Assembly (NCBI RefSeq): GCF_002575655.3
Contig: NC_053041.3
Coordinates: forward strand, 373,533,054-373,597,053
Direction of reading: 5' to 3'
Length of the DNA: 64,000 nucleotides
Origin: Aegilops tauschii subsp. strangulata
Taxonomy: Eukaryota > Streptophyta > Magnoliopsida > Poales > Poaceae
The notes under the pieces are model-generated. The model was given only the letters and a program-made list of their open reading frames with translations. It did no database searches and was not told the DNA's origin. Made by a program: the position numbers and the translations under genes. This document shows, piece after piece, positions 36,465-48,201 of this stretch. Each line of letters begins with the position of its first letter. Positions within the stretch are counted from its first letter, which is position 1.

Positions 36465-36937
36465 CTATTGCAAACGGTTAATGAGAAACCACCGTGGGCG
36501 ATGACCTCAGCAACACACACAGTATCTAGGAATAAACCGTGTTGGATCAATGAACAATCACACACAACATTCTCTTCAAAACTGTTTGCGTTACGCCACC
36601 TTGCACAAACGTTTTCCTTGGAGCGACTGTGTGGGATGTACATACAAACAGAAACGTTTAGCGTGGACTAACTGTGTGGGATGTACTTGCGACCGGAAAC
36701 AATTTCGCCGTATAATTGTATTTTTAGCTATACTGTACGTATTTCCGTATTTGCACGCTCGCCGGTCACACACGACCTCATTTTGCCGAACGTGTGTGCC
36801 AGGAGGGCATATCCCTGACGGTTTCTGGGTCGTGTGGGAAGGACCCCCCTATCGCCTACACTCACTTGGCGACGGTTCCAGATGCCATCGCGAAAAGGGG
36901 TTAAAAACCGTTTGTATAGGACCGACGCGCACTAGTG
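36465..36937. repeat. Right subterminal and terminal region of element C
   Basis: Contains short repeats CTGTGTGGGATGTAC (36628 and 36669, about 41 bases apart) and several AAACGGTTT/AAACCGT motifs, then GGTTAAAAACCGTTTGTATA and the end CACTAGTG at 36937. Comparable motifs lie near the ends of A and B. Confidence 0.65.
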
Positions 36938-37269
36938 TAGCTACAAGAAGCATAACAACAAGCAAATATAGTTATTTATAGTGGTATTGTTGAAATTGCA
37001 TAGAACTTAGTTTGTGCTTAAACATCAAATTCTATAATTGAACATCACAATGTGAAAAAAGACGGGGCGTATTACCTACACCAGGCTTAATAGGAAACAA
37101 ATATGGTCGTTGAATTGGTATTGATGAAATTTTACTGCACATTAAATAGTTGCACATATAGAGCATCCCATTGTGAATAACTGAAATAAAAGTGCATACT
37201 GCAAACAACCAAGTATAGCAATTAAAACTGGACATATTCTCACTACAAAAGTGGCTCGACAAAACAAAT

Positions 37270-37960
37270 CATGGGTTTCCCCCTGTGAAGAGGCACGACA
37301 AAAAAATCATGGGTTTCCTCACTTGTCGCAGATGGGCTCCTTCCCATTGGAAGAGCATAGACTCTGGGTGCGCTCCATGTTGCGGTAGATGGGATCCTTC
37401 CCCTTGGAAGAGAACGACTGTAGGGTGCCCTCCCTGATGTCGCAGATGGGCTCTTTCCCCTTGGAAGAGCCGGAGAGGGTGCTCTCCTTGTAGTCGTTGT
37501 CGATGAGGTCTGACTTGGCAGCTGAGGATATCAAGCCAACGTTGCAGAACGTGTCCTTCAGAAATGACATAAAGGGGCTCGATGGGATGAAGGATGGCAA
37601 ATTCTTGACAGCAAGCCAAAGGAGATCAACGGCGGGGCCATGGATAATATCGACGGCGGTTGAACCCAAGGTGGGCCTCTTAACCTGTGACATAGCCCGC
37701 GTTAGGCCGTCACTGTCAATGACCTGGATGTCGTAGCCGGCATCCGTGACATACCAGCATATTCCAGCCTACTGATTGAGTGCATGCGACCAGTCATCGT
37801 CGTCAGCTTCCTCGGTGGCCCCGTCGACCACCTCACTGTCGTCGGGCGAAGAGGCCGTGATAAACTCCTTTTGGGCCATTCACTCCTCGAGCTCCCCAGG
37901 AAGTGTAGTCGGGATTAGACTACGACGTTGTGGAGTGGGGATTTGTGGGAAACGGTGCAT
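37270..37960 (-). pseudogene. Unknown gene in CACTA copy A, broken
   Basis: Minus-strand relative of the open frame at 49604-50014 in copy B. Shared blocks are HALNQ, TDAGYDIQVIDSDGLTRA, DLLWLAVKN, and a C-terminal part with repeated SSKGKEPICD units. Copy A has at least two in-frame stops in the N-terminal half (after ELEE and after HALNQ). From about 37693 to 37319 it stays open, including the FLKDTFCNVG segment and the KGKEPICD repeats. Function is unknown and no known domain is recognised. Confidence 0.5.
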
Positions 37961-38501
37961 TTCGAAGGCTTCATCTAAGAAACTCAGGGCGGCTGGGTGA
38001 CCTGCATGGGCAGAACGGCAGATTTTGACGATGGAGGTGGCGCGGCGGTGGCGGCAGTGACGACCTTGCTAGGGTTTCGAGCGAGGGATGGGTGGTGTGT
38101 GTGTGTGTGTGAGCGGCGGTTTTGGGGTGTGTGTGTGGAGGGGGCCAAGGTGGTTTTTGAGGAAATGTCACGGCTACTGAAAATTTTACTAGGCAGGAGT
38201 AAAATGCCGGGGCTACTGATAATTTGGATGAAGGGATTGAGCAACAAACATTGCACATGGTCCAAACATAATAATCGTGTGGTATCAAACAGAAAAACTC
38301 ACCACACGAGTAGATATTTTTGAGATTGAGAGGGATGCAGGCGCGAGCGGGAGCAACAAAAATCGCACACACACTAGTACAACAAGGTTATATACAAACG
38401 GTTTTTAACCCCTTTCCGTAACGGCGTTTTGAACCGTCGCCAATTGAGCGACTGCGATACGGGGGTCCTTCCCACATGACCCAGAAACCATCGGGGATAG
38501 G

Positions 38502-40069
38502 TGATACGTCTCCATCGTATCTATAATTTTTGATTGTTCCATGATATTATATATTCTGTTTTGGACATTTAATGGGCTTTATTATACACTTTTATATTAT
38601 TTTTGGGACTAACCTATTAACCGGAGGCCCAGCCCAAATTGCAGTTTTTTGCCTATTTCAGTGTTTCGAAGGAAAAGGATATCAAACGGAGTCCAAATGG
38701 AATGAAACCTTCGGGAACGTGATTTTCGGAACAAGCGTGATCAAGAGGACTTGGAGTGGACGTCAAGCAACCGACAAGGAAGCCACGAGGCAGGGGGGTG
38801 CGCCCTCCATCGTCGTGGGCCCCTCGTAGCTCTCCTGACCAACCTCCTTCGCCTATATATACTCATATACCCTGGAAACATCATATACGGAGCCAAAACC
38901 CTATTTCCACCGCCGCAAACTTTTGTACCCGTGAGATCCCATCTTGGGGCCATTTTCGGCGCTCCGCCGGAGGGGGCATTGATCACCGAGGGCTTCTACA
39001 TCAACACCATAGCCTCTCCGATGATCTGTGAGTAGTTTACCTCAGACCTTCGGGTCCATAGTTATTAGCTAGATGGCTTCTTCTCTCTCTTTGGATCTCA
39101 ATACAAAGTTCTCCTCGATTCTCTTGGAGATCTATTTGATGTAACTCTTCTTTTGCGGTGTGTTTGGCGAGATCCGATGAATTGTGGGTTTATGATTAAG
39201 ATTATCTATGAACAATATTTGAAACTCCTCTGAATTCTTTTATGTATGATTGGTTATCTTTGCAAGTCTCTTCGAATTATCAGTTTGGTTTGGCCTACTA
39301 GATTGATCTTTCTTGCAATGGGAGAAGTGCTTAGCTTTGGGTTCAATATTGCGGTGCTCGGTCCCAGTGACAGTAGGGGAAACGACACGTATTGTATTGT
39401 TGCCATCGAGGATAAAAAGATGGGGTTTATATCGTATTGCATGAGTTTATCCCTCTACATCATGTCATCTTGCTTAAAGCGTTACTCTGTTCTTATGAAC
39501 TTAATACTCTAGATGCATGCTGGATAGCGGTCGATGTGTGGAGTAATAGTAGTAGATGCAGGCAGGAGTCGGTCTACTTGTCACGGACGTGATGCCTATA
39601 TACATGATCATACCTAGATATTCTCATAACTATGCTCAATTATATCAATTGCTCGACAGTAATTTGTTCACCCACCGTAATACTTATGCTATCTTGAGAG
39701 AAGCCACTAGTGAAACCTATGGCCCCCGGGTCTATTTTCCATCATATTAATCTTCCGTCAACAAGCTATTTCTGGCACCGTTTATTTTGCTTTCTTTACT
39801 TTTACTCTTTATCATAAAAATACCAAAAATATTATCTTATCATCTCTATCAGATCTCACTCTCGTAAGTGACCGTGAAGGTATTGACAACCCCTTTATCG
39901 CGTTGGTTGCGAGGTTCTTATTTGTTTGTGTAGGTGCGTGGGACTCGAGCGTGGTCTCCTACTGGATTGATACCTTGGTTCTCAAAAACTGAGGGAAATA
40001 CTTACGCTACTTTACTGCATCACCCTTTCCTCTTCAAGGGAAAATCAACGCAATGCTCAAGAGGTAGCA
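38502..40069 (+). repeat. 5' LTR of the non-autonomous gypsy element
   Basis: TGATACGTCTCCATCG to CAAGAGGTAGCA, 1,568 bases. TATATATA at 38854-38861 is the likely promoter. Short open frames inside are non-coding. Confidence 0.93.
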
Positions 40070-40079
40070 AGAAGGATTT

Positions 40080-40098
40080 CTAGCGCCGTTGCCGGCGA
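40080..40098 (+). other. Primer-binding site candidate (Asp tRNA type)
   Basis: CTAGCGCCGTTGCCGGCGA begins 11 bases after the 5' LTR and resembles TGGCGCCGTTGCCGGGGA, complementary to aspartate tRNA, with mismatches that fit an ageing element. Confidence 0.6.
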
Positions 40099-40292
40099 GT
40101 CTATGCACAAGTCAAGACATACCAAGTACCCATCACAAACTCTTATCCCTCGCATTACATTATCTGTCATTTGCCTCTCGTTTTCCTCTCCCCCACTTCA
40201 CCCTTGCCTTTTTATTCGCCCTCTTTTTCCGTTCGCTTTTTTCTTTCGCTTGCCTCTTGTTTGCTTGTGTGTTGGATTGCTTGTTTGTCACG

Positions 40293-42358
40293 ATGTTTCA
40301 AGAAAATACTAAATTGTGTGACTTTACCAATACCAACAACAATGATTTTCTTAGCACTCTCCTCTTACCGATGCTGAATCTTGTGAAATTAATGCTGCTT
40401 TGTTGAATCTTGTCATGAAAGATCAATTCGCCAGCCATCCTAGTGAAGATGCCGCTACCCATCTAAATAGCTTTGTTGATTTGTGTGATATGCAAAAGAA
40501 GAAAGATGTGGACAATGATATTGTTAAATTGAAGCTATTTCCTTTTTCGCTTAGAGATCGTGCTAAAACTTGGTTTTCGTCTTGGCCTAAAAATAGTATT
40601 GATTCTTGCAATAAGTGCAAAGATGCTTTTATCTCTAAGTATTTTCCTCCCGCTAAGATCATCTCTCTTAGAAACGATATTATGAATTTTAAGCAACTTG
40701 ATCATGAACATGTTGCACAAGCTTGGGAGAGGATGAAATTAATGATATGTAGTTACCCTACTCATGGTTTGAATTTATGGATGATTATACAAAATTTCTA
40801 TGCCGGATTGAATTTTGCTTCTAGAAATCTTTTAGATTCGGCCGCGGGAGGCACTTTTATGGAAATCACTTTAGGAGAAGCTACTAAACTCCTAGATAAT
40901 ATTATGGTTAATTATTCTCAATGGCACTAAAAGATCTACTAGTAAAAAGGTTCGTGCGATTGAAGAAATTAATGTTTTGAGTGGAAAGATGGATGAACTT
41001 ATGAAATTGTTTGCTAATAAGAGTGTTGCTTCTGATCCTAATGATATGCCTTTTTCTACTTTGATTGAGAATAATAATGAATCTATGGATGTGAATTTTG
41101 TTGGTAGGAATAATTTTGGTAACAACGCTTATAGAGGAAACTATAATCCTATGTCGTATCCTAGTAATTCCTCTAATAATTATGGTAATTCCTACAACAA
41201 CTCTTATGGAAATTTTAATAAGATGCCCTCTGATTTTGAGACTAGTGTTAAAGAATTTATGATTTCTCAAAATAATTTTAATTCTTTGCTTGAAGAAAAA
41301 TTGCCTAAGATTGATGAATTGGCTAGGAATGTGGATAGAATTTCTCTTCATGTTGATTCTTTGAAACTTAGATCTATTCCACCTAAGCATGATATCAATG
41401 AGTCTCTCAAAGCCATGAGAATTTCCATTGATGAGTGCAAAGAAAGAACCGCTAGGATGCATGCTAAGAAAGATTGCTTTGTAAAAGCGTGCTCTTCTAA
41501 TTTTTATGATAATAAGGATGAAGATCTAAAAGTTATTGATGTGTCTCCTATTAAATCTTTATTTTGCAATATGAATCTTGACAATGATGGGACTGGAGAT
41601 GAGTCAACTTTAGTTAGAAGGCGTCCCAAAAATTTGGAGTTTTTAGATCTTGATGCAAAAATTGGTAAAAGTGGGATTGAAGAGGTCAAAACTTTAGATA
41701 TCAATGAACCAACTATCTTTGATTTCAAGGAATTTAATTACGATAATTTCTCTTTAATAGATTGTATTTCCTTGTTGCAATCCGTGCTAAATTCTCCTCA
41801 TGCTTATAGTCAAAATAAAGCTTTTACCAAACATATCGTTGATGCTTTGATGCAATCTTATGAAGAAAAACTTGAGTTGGAAGTTTCTATCCCTAGAAAA
41901 CTTTATGATGAGTGGGAACCTACTATTAAAATTAAAAGTAAAGATCATGAATGCTATGCTTTGTGTGATTTGGGTGCTACTGTTTCCACGATTCCAAAAA
42001 CTTTGTGTGATTTGCTAGGTTTGCGCGAATTTGATGATTGCTCTCTAAACTTGCACCTTGCGGATTCCACTATTAAGAAACCTATGGGAAGAATTAATGA
42101 TGTTCTTATTGTTGCAAATAGGAACTATGTGCCCATAGATTTCTTGATATAGATTGCAATCCTTCATGTCCTATTATTCTTGGTAGACCTTTCCTTAGAA
42201 CGATTGGTGCAATTATTGATATGAAGGAAGGAAATATTAGTTTCCAATTTCTGTTAAGGAAAGGTATGGAACAATTTCCTAGGAAGAAAATAAAATTACC
42301 TTATGAATCTATTATGAGAGCCACTTATGGATTGCCTACCAAAGATGGCAATACCTAG
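40293..42358 (+). pseudogene. gag-protease of the non-autonomous gypsy element, frameshifted
   Basis: It starts at ATG 40293 (MFQENTKLCDF), shifts frame near 40360, and continues as capsid-like Gag at 40400-40930 (LNSFVDLCDMQKKKDVDND, LRDRAKTWFSSW, YFPPAKIISLRNDI). It shifts again near 40925 into a 391-codon frame (40977-42152) with an Asn/Tyr/Gly-rich stretch and an aspartic-protease core (ALCDLGATVSTIP, catalytic Asp about 41967). A last shift near 42150 leads to PIILGRPFLRTIGAIID and the stop at 42356. No CCHC knuckle, RT or integrase follows. The protein would be a structural Gag with protease; three frameshifts make this copy dead. Confidence 0.8.
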
Positions 42359-42359
42359 A

Positions 42360-45187
42360 TCTATCCTTGATTTTATGCCTAGCTAAGGGCGTTAAACGAT
42401 AGCGCTTGTTGGGAGGCAACCCAATTTTATTTTAGCTTTTTGCTTTTTGCTCCTGTTTAGGAATAAATCTTTTGATCTAGCCTCTGGTTAGATTTGTTTT
42501 TGTGTTTTAATTAATGTTTGTGCCAAGTAAAACCTATAGGATCTTCTTGGATGATAGTTATTTGATCTTGCTGAAAATTCCAGAAACTTTCTGTTCACAA
42601 AAACAATTGTTAAAAATCACCAGAACGTGATAAAATACTGATTCCAATTGCAGCAGAACAATAAACAAATTATTTAGGTCGTCCTGTTTTGGTAGAATTT
42701 TTGGACTTGCAGAAGTTTGCGTTAGTTACAGATTACTACAGACTGTTCTGTTTTTGACAGATTCTGTTTTTCGTGTGTTGTTTGCTTATTTTGATGAATC
42801 TATGGCTAGTAAAAGAGTTTATAAACCATAGAGAAGTTGTAATACAGTAGGTTTAACACCAATATAAATAAAGAATGAGTTAATTACAGTACCTTGAAGT
42901 GGTGTTTTGTTTTCTTTCGCTAACGGAGCTCACGAGATTTTCTGTTAAATTTTGTGTTGTGATGTTTTCAAGTTTTGGGTAAGGATTTGATGGATTATGG
43001 AACAAGGAGTGGCATGAGCCTAAGCTTGGGGATGCCCAAGGCACCCCAAGGTAAATCCAAGGACACCAAAAAGCCAAAGCTTGGGGATTCCCCGGAAGGC
43101 ATCCCCTCTTTCGTCTTCGTCCATCGGTAACTTTATTTGGAGCTATATTTTTATTCACCACATGATATGTGTTTTGCTTGGAGCGTCTTGTATGATTTGA
43201 GTCTTTGATTTTTAGTTCACCACAATCATCCTTGCTGTACACACCTTTTTAGAGAGACACACATTATTCGGAATTTATTACAATACTCTATGTGCTTCAC
43301 TTATATCTTTTGAGCTATATAGTTTTCGCCCTAGTGCTTCACTTATATCTCTTAGAGCACGGTGGTGGTTTTGTTTTATAGAAACTATTGTTCTCTCATG
43401 CTTCACTTATATCATTTTGAGAGTCCTACAAAACAGCATGGTAATTTGCTTAAATTGTGAAATTTGTCCTAAATATGATAGGCATCCAAGATTAGTAAAA
43501 ACTTTCTTATAAGTGCGTTGAATACTAAGAAAAGTTTTATGCTTGATGATTGTTTTGAGATATGGAGGTAGTAATATTAAAGTTGTGCTAGTTGAGTAAT
43601 TGTGAATTTGAGAAATACTTGTGTTGAAGTTTGCAAGTCCCGTAGCATGCACGTATGGTAAACGTTGTGTAACAAATTTGAAACATGAGGTGTTCTTTGA
43701 TTGTCCTCCTTATGAGTGGCGGTCGGGGACGAGTGACGGTCTTTTCCTACCAATCAATCCCCCTAGGAGCATGCGCGTAGTGCTTGGTTTTTGATGACTT
43801 GTAGATTTTTGCAATAAGTATGTGAGTTCTTTATGACTAATGTTGAGTCCAGGGATTATACGCACTCTCACCTTTCCATCATTGCTAGCCTCTTAGGTAC
43901 CGTGCATTGCCCTTTCTCACCTTGAGAGTTGGTGCAAACTTCGCCGGTGCATCCAAACCCCGTGATACGATACGCTCTATCACACATAAACCTCCTTATA
44001 TCTTCCTCAAAACAGCCACCATACCTACCTATTATGGCATTTCCATAGCCATTCCGAGATATATTGCCATGCAACTTTCCACCGTTCCGTTTATCATGAC
44101 ACGTTTCATCATTGTCATATTGCCTTGCATGATCATGTAGTTGACATCGTATCTGTGGCAAAGCCACCATGCATATTATTTCATACATGTCACTCTTGAT
44201 TCATTGCCCATCCCGGTACACCGCCGGAGGCGTTCATATAGAGTCATACTTTGTTCTAGTATCAAGTTGTAATCATTGAGTTGTAAATAAATAGAAGTGT
44301 GATGATCATCATTTATAGAGCATTGTCCCAAAAAAAGAGCAAGGCCAAATAAAAAAAAGGAAAGGCCCAAAAAAAGAGAAAAAAGAAAATAAATAGGGAC
44401 AATGCTACTATCCTTTTTCCACACTTGTGCTTCAAAGTAGAACCATGATCTTTATGATAGAGAGTCTCTTGTTTTGTCACTTTCATATACTAGTGGGAAT
44501 TTTTCATTATAGAACTTGGCTTGTATATTCCAACAATGGGCTTCCTCAAATGCCCTAGGTCTTCGTGAGCAAGCAAGTTGGATGCACACCCACTTAGTTT
44601 CTTTTGTTGAGCTTTCATGCATTTATAGCTCTAGTGCATCCGTTGCATGGCAATCCCTACTCCTTGCATTGACATCAATCGATGGGCATCTCCCCATCTC
44701 GTTGATTAGCCGCGTCAATGTGAGACTTTCTCCTTTTTTGTCTTCTCCACATAACCCCCTTCATCATATTCTATTCCACCTATAGTGCTATATCCATGGC
44801 TCACACTCATATATTGCGTGAAAGTTGAAAAAAGTTTGAGATCACTAAAGTATGAAACAATTGCTTGGCTTGTCATCGGGGTTGTGCATGATGAGAGCAT
44901 TCTTGTGTGACGAAAATGGAGCATGACCAAACTATATGATTTTGTAGGGATGAACTTTCTTTGGCCATGTTATTTTGAGAAGACATAATTGTTTAGTTAG
45001 TATGCTTGAAGTATTATTACTTTTATGTCAATATTAAACTTTTATCTTGAATCTTTCGGATCTGAATATTCATGCCACAAATAAGAGAATTACATTGGAA
45101 ATTATGCCAAGTAGCATTCCACATCAAAAATTCTGTTTTTATCATTTACCTACTTGAGGACGAGCAGGAATTAAGCTTGGGGATGCT
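42360..45187 (+). other. Non-coding internal part of the gypsy element
   Basis: No reading frame with a recognisable motif. It contains repeated GCTTCACTTATAT phrases (43290-43410), CTTGGGGAT(G/T)CCC phrases, and a terminal purine tract AGCTTGGGGATGCT just before the 3' LTR. It corresponds to the minus-strand fragment at 4194-5720. Confidence 0.75.
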
Positions 45188-46754
45188 TGATACGTCTCCA
45201 ACGTATCTATAATTTTTGATTGTTCCATGCTATTATATATTCTGTTTTGGAAATTTAATGGGCTTTATTATACACTTTAATATTATTTTTGGGACTAACC
45301 TATTAACCGGAGGCCCAGCCCAAATTGCTGTTTTTTGCCTATTTCAGTGTTTCGAAGGAAAAGGATATCAAGCGGAGTCCAAACGGAATGAAACCTTTGG
45401 GAGCGTGATTTTCGGAACAAACGTGATCCAGAGGACTTGGAGTGGACGTCAAGCTACCGACAAGGAAGCCACGAGGCAGGCGGGCGCGCCCTCCACCCTC
45501 GTGGGCCCCTCGTAGATCTCCTGACCGACCTCCTTCGCATATATATACTCATATACCCTGGAAACATCATATACGGAGCCAAAACCCTATTTCCACCGCC
45601 ACAACCTTCAGTACAAGTGAGATCCCATCTTGGGGCCTTTTCCGGCGCTCCGCCGAAGGGGCATTGATCACCGAGGGCTTCTACATCAACACCATAGCCT
45701 CTCCGATGATGTGTGAGTAGTTTACCTCAGACCTTCGGGTCCATAGTTATTAGCTAGATGGCTTCTTCTCTCTCTTTGGATCTCAATACAAAGTTCTCCT
45801 CGATTCCCTTGGAGATCTATTTGCTGTAACTCTTCTTTTGCGGTGTGTCTGTCGAGATCCGATGAATTGTGGGTTTATGATCAAGATTATCTAAGAACAA
45901 TATTTGAATCTCCTCTAAATTATTTTATGTATGATTGGTTATCTTTGCAAGTCTCTTCGAATTATCAATTTGGTTTGGCCTACTAGATTGATCTTTCTTG
46001 CAATGGGAGAAGTGCTTAGCTTTGGGTTCAATCTTGCGGTGCTCAATCCCAGTGACAGTAGGGGAAACGACACGTATTGTATTGTTGCCATCGAGGATAA
46101 AAAGATGGGGTTTATATCATATTGCATGAGTTTATCCCTCTACATCATGTCATCTTGCTTAAAGCGTTACTCTGTTCTTATGAACTTAATACTCTAGATG
46201 CATGCTGGATAGCGGTCGATGTGTGGAGTAATAGTAGTAGATGCAGGCAGGAGTCGGTCTACTTGTCACGGACGTGATGCCTATATACATGATCATACCT
46301 AGATATTCTCATAACTATGCTCAATTCTATCAATTGCTCGACAGTAATTTGATCACCCACCATAATACTTATGCTATCTTGAGAGAAGCCACTAGTGAAA
46401 CCTATGGCCCCCGGGTCTATTTTCCATCATATTAATCTTCCGTCAACAAGCTATTTCTGGCACCGTTTATTTTGCTTTCTTTACTTTTACTCTTTATCAT
46501 AAAAATACCAAAAATATTATCTTATCATCTCTATCAGATCTCACTCTCGTAAGTGACCGTGAAGGGATTGACAACCCCTTTATCGCGTTGGTTGCGAGGT
46601 TCTTATTTGTTTGTGTAGGTGCGTGGGACTCGAGCGTGGTCTCCTACTGGATTGATACCTTGGTTCTCAAAAACTGAGGGAAATACTTACACTACTTTAG
46701 TGCATCACCCTTTCCTCTTCAACGGAAAACCAACGCAGTGCTCAAGAGGTAGCA
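45188..46754 (+). repeat. 3' LTR of the non-autonomous gypsy element
   Basis: 1,567 bases, TGATACGTCTCCAACG to CAAGAGGTAGCA, collinear with the 5' LTR with scattered substitutions; followed by the duplication ATAGG. Confidence 0.93.
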
Positions 46755-47540
46755 ATAGGGAGCCTTGATGCATACAGTTGTCCCTATAAAATTGTTTCTG
46801 ATATCTCGAATATCCCAAACGCTTCATCCTTGCTACTCGTTTGTGCTCGCATTGCCATCGTAGTCGGTATTCTGTGGTGCTACGTTTACGATGCACGACC
46901 CATCACAAATGGTTCATGATTATAGAACGTGTATGATAAGCGGAAAATCATACACATTTACTTTTCCCGAATCGTATGCGATAACTAATTAAGAAGATTA
47001 GCTAATCATCGTACGGGTGTCGGATAGGATTACGAAACGTCAGACCGTCGTAACATCGTCGTACATGATAACTATCGCACACGCTATTCTATGGTGCAAC
47101 ATTTATGATGCGTACCACATCAGAAATAGTTCATGGTTGCAAATCGTGTACAAAGGCAACTATCACAAACGTTTAGTTTGCCTGCACCGTTTGTGATATT
47201 GTCTGAAATCACACACGGTTTGCAAACGACAACTGTGTGCATGCTCGCACATGTTTCCTCTCTCTGAACCGTGTCGGATTATGGTGTATATCACAAACGT
47301 TTGTGTTTTACCGACCGTGTGCGCCGTAACGACCGGCAGAGCGTAATTTCACCGTAATTTAATTGTTGCTATTTCAAATTGTACCAGATTTGAATTTGAA
47401 AGTATGCTATAACTTTATTCATATCCATCCGGTTCAAACAACCAAATGCATTATTCGATTCACTGGTACATATGTTCAAGAATTACATAAGCACCAAATA
47501 AAGAATGATGAACCACATTTGTATACTTGTACTATTAAAG

Positions 47541-48050
47541 ACAGTAAAGAAAGAGGCGAAATGCATTCCGGTTGCTGAACATGGTGAAGCAGAATGCCCA
47601 TATTGTGCCATCCTCCATGCAAAAGGCATGTACGACTCTAGTCCAACCCCTTGTGATGGTCGGCCGCCCATCCTTCACTTTCTTCATGAAAACATCTAGA
47701 TAATCATTGTGTTCTTACTTTAACCTTTGCATGCCCACCAATCATGTAGTTTGAGAGGTAATCTTGAGTAAACTGCTTTGGGAACCACTTCAAAGGAAAA
47801 AGATTCAGACATTGTCATCTAACACAACTCATTATGGGCAGTAAAAAGAAGGCTGCCGAGTTCTTACTTACCATCCCGCAGATCGCTGTTGTCTTGGATA
47901 AAGTGTAAACAAATAGTTTAATTGCCATCTTTTGACCCATTTTACTAACAATCTTTACCAGCTTCCTCACTTGATGATGGTTCATCAATATCTCATTGCC
48001 CCATACGCAGAAAGGGTCGAAGCGCGGATCTTTACCAATGACATAGGTAC
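47541..48050 (-). pseudogene. B3-domain-like captured gene fragment in CACTA copy B
   Basis: Same two-exon layout as in copy A. Exon 1 (48050-47872) is 179 bases long, exactly as in A, with acceptor TTTTAG and donor GTAAGTAAG. Exon 2 starts at 47787 after TTGAAG and joins in phase. Exon 1 reads YVIGKDPRFDPF, HHQVRKLVKIVSK and KLFVYTLSKTTAI. Exon 2 reads WFPKQFTQDYLSNYMIGGH, then stops at TGA after KVRTQ, where A still has the VLLLDYSD segment; the downstream B3 end survives in another frame. Both copies are broken differently, so the common ancestor may have been intact. Confidence 0.62.
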
Positions 48051-48111
48051 CTAAAAGCACCAAGTTAATATTAGAAGCTAAACAACAATTGCACAATGAT
48101 GTAATACAAAA

Positions 48112-48201
48112 CTCCCTCCGTCCCATTATATAATATCTTGTAGCATCCAATATACCCACATATTGGATGAACTAACATCTTATATTATGGGCTGGAGGGA
48201 G
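48112..48201. mobile_element. Stowaway-type MITE (copy B)
   Basis: CTCCCTCCGTCCCATTATAT to the inverted ATATTATGGGCTGGAGGGAG, 90 bases, orthologous to the one at 8145 in copy A. About 325 bases between this MITE and GTATATATAAGCC (48527) are absent in A. Confidence 0.85.

Larger units (their letters stand above)
24169..36937 (+). mobile_element. CACTA element C with captured genes, duplication TAG
   Basis: Starts CACTAGTGCAGG at 24169 and ends in CACTAGTG at 36937, flanked by TAG at 24166-24168 and 36938-36940. CACTA elements make 3-base duplications. Copy B has the unoccupied text (GGCATATGCTAGCTA near 49042), which confirms the boundaries. The total is 12,769 bases, about 7.4 kb after removing two solo LTRs. 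The two ends agree only over about nine bases: the right end carries the TATACAAACGGTTTTTAACC signature of A and B, while the left end does not. No transposase is seen. It carries an F-box/FBD gene, a roughly 505-bp tandem array, a small SIM-tailed open frame and a B3 exon. Confidence 0.88.
3686..38371 (+). mobile_element. CACTA transposon copy A, split by nested insertions
   Basis: The left end is CACTGGTGCACTAACC, followed about 20 bases in by TATACAAATGGTTTTTACC, matching the end of copy B (38372) and the right end of element C (36937). A's own sequence lies in 3686-4193, 7146-8239, 21503-22218, 23877-24168 and 36941-38371, about 4.0 kb in all. Each segment aligns by eye, in order, with copy B (38372-38501 and 46760-50640). 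B therefore serves as an 'empty site' control for every insertion in A. No transposase gene is visible, so A is non-autonomous or deleted. Its right end is not seen, because copy B begins inside it at 38372. It carries a broken B3-like gene, a Stowaway MITE, roughly 231-bp tandem repeats and a broken gene of unknown function. Confidence 0.8.
38502..46754 (+). mobile_element. Non-autonomous gypsy element (gag-protease only), duplication ATAGG
   Basis: 8,253 bases with LTRs 38502-40069 and 45188-46754, flanked by ATAGG at 38497-38501 and 46755-46759. The internal region holds a frameshifted gag-protease gene and then about 2.8 kb without reverse transcriptase, RNase H or integrase. It must therefore have moved with enzymes from another element. 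The LTRs start TGATACGTCTCC, like a common Triticeae gypsy group (Fatima-like; the name is uncertain). They differ at roughly 3 percent of positions by eye, so it is older than the chromovirus. Confidence 0.93.

Noticed and set aside
3686..36937. Pairing the left CACTA end at 3686 with the right end at 36937 as one element
   Set aside because: The flanking triplets differ, whereas 24169 and 36937 share TAG and copy B shows their empty site.
36944..38371. Transposase gene of the CACTA copies
   Set aside because: I looked in both strands of A and B for a long transposase-like frame and found only the unknown KGKEPICD gene and B3 pieces.
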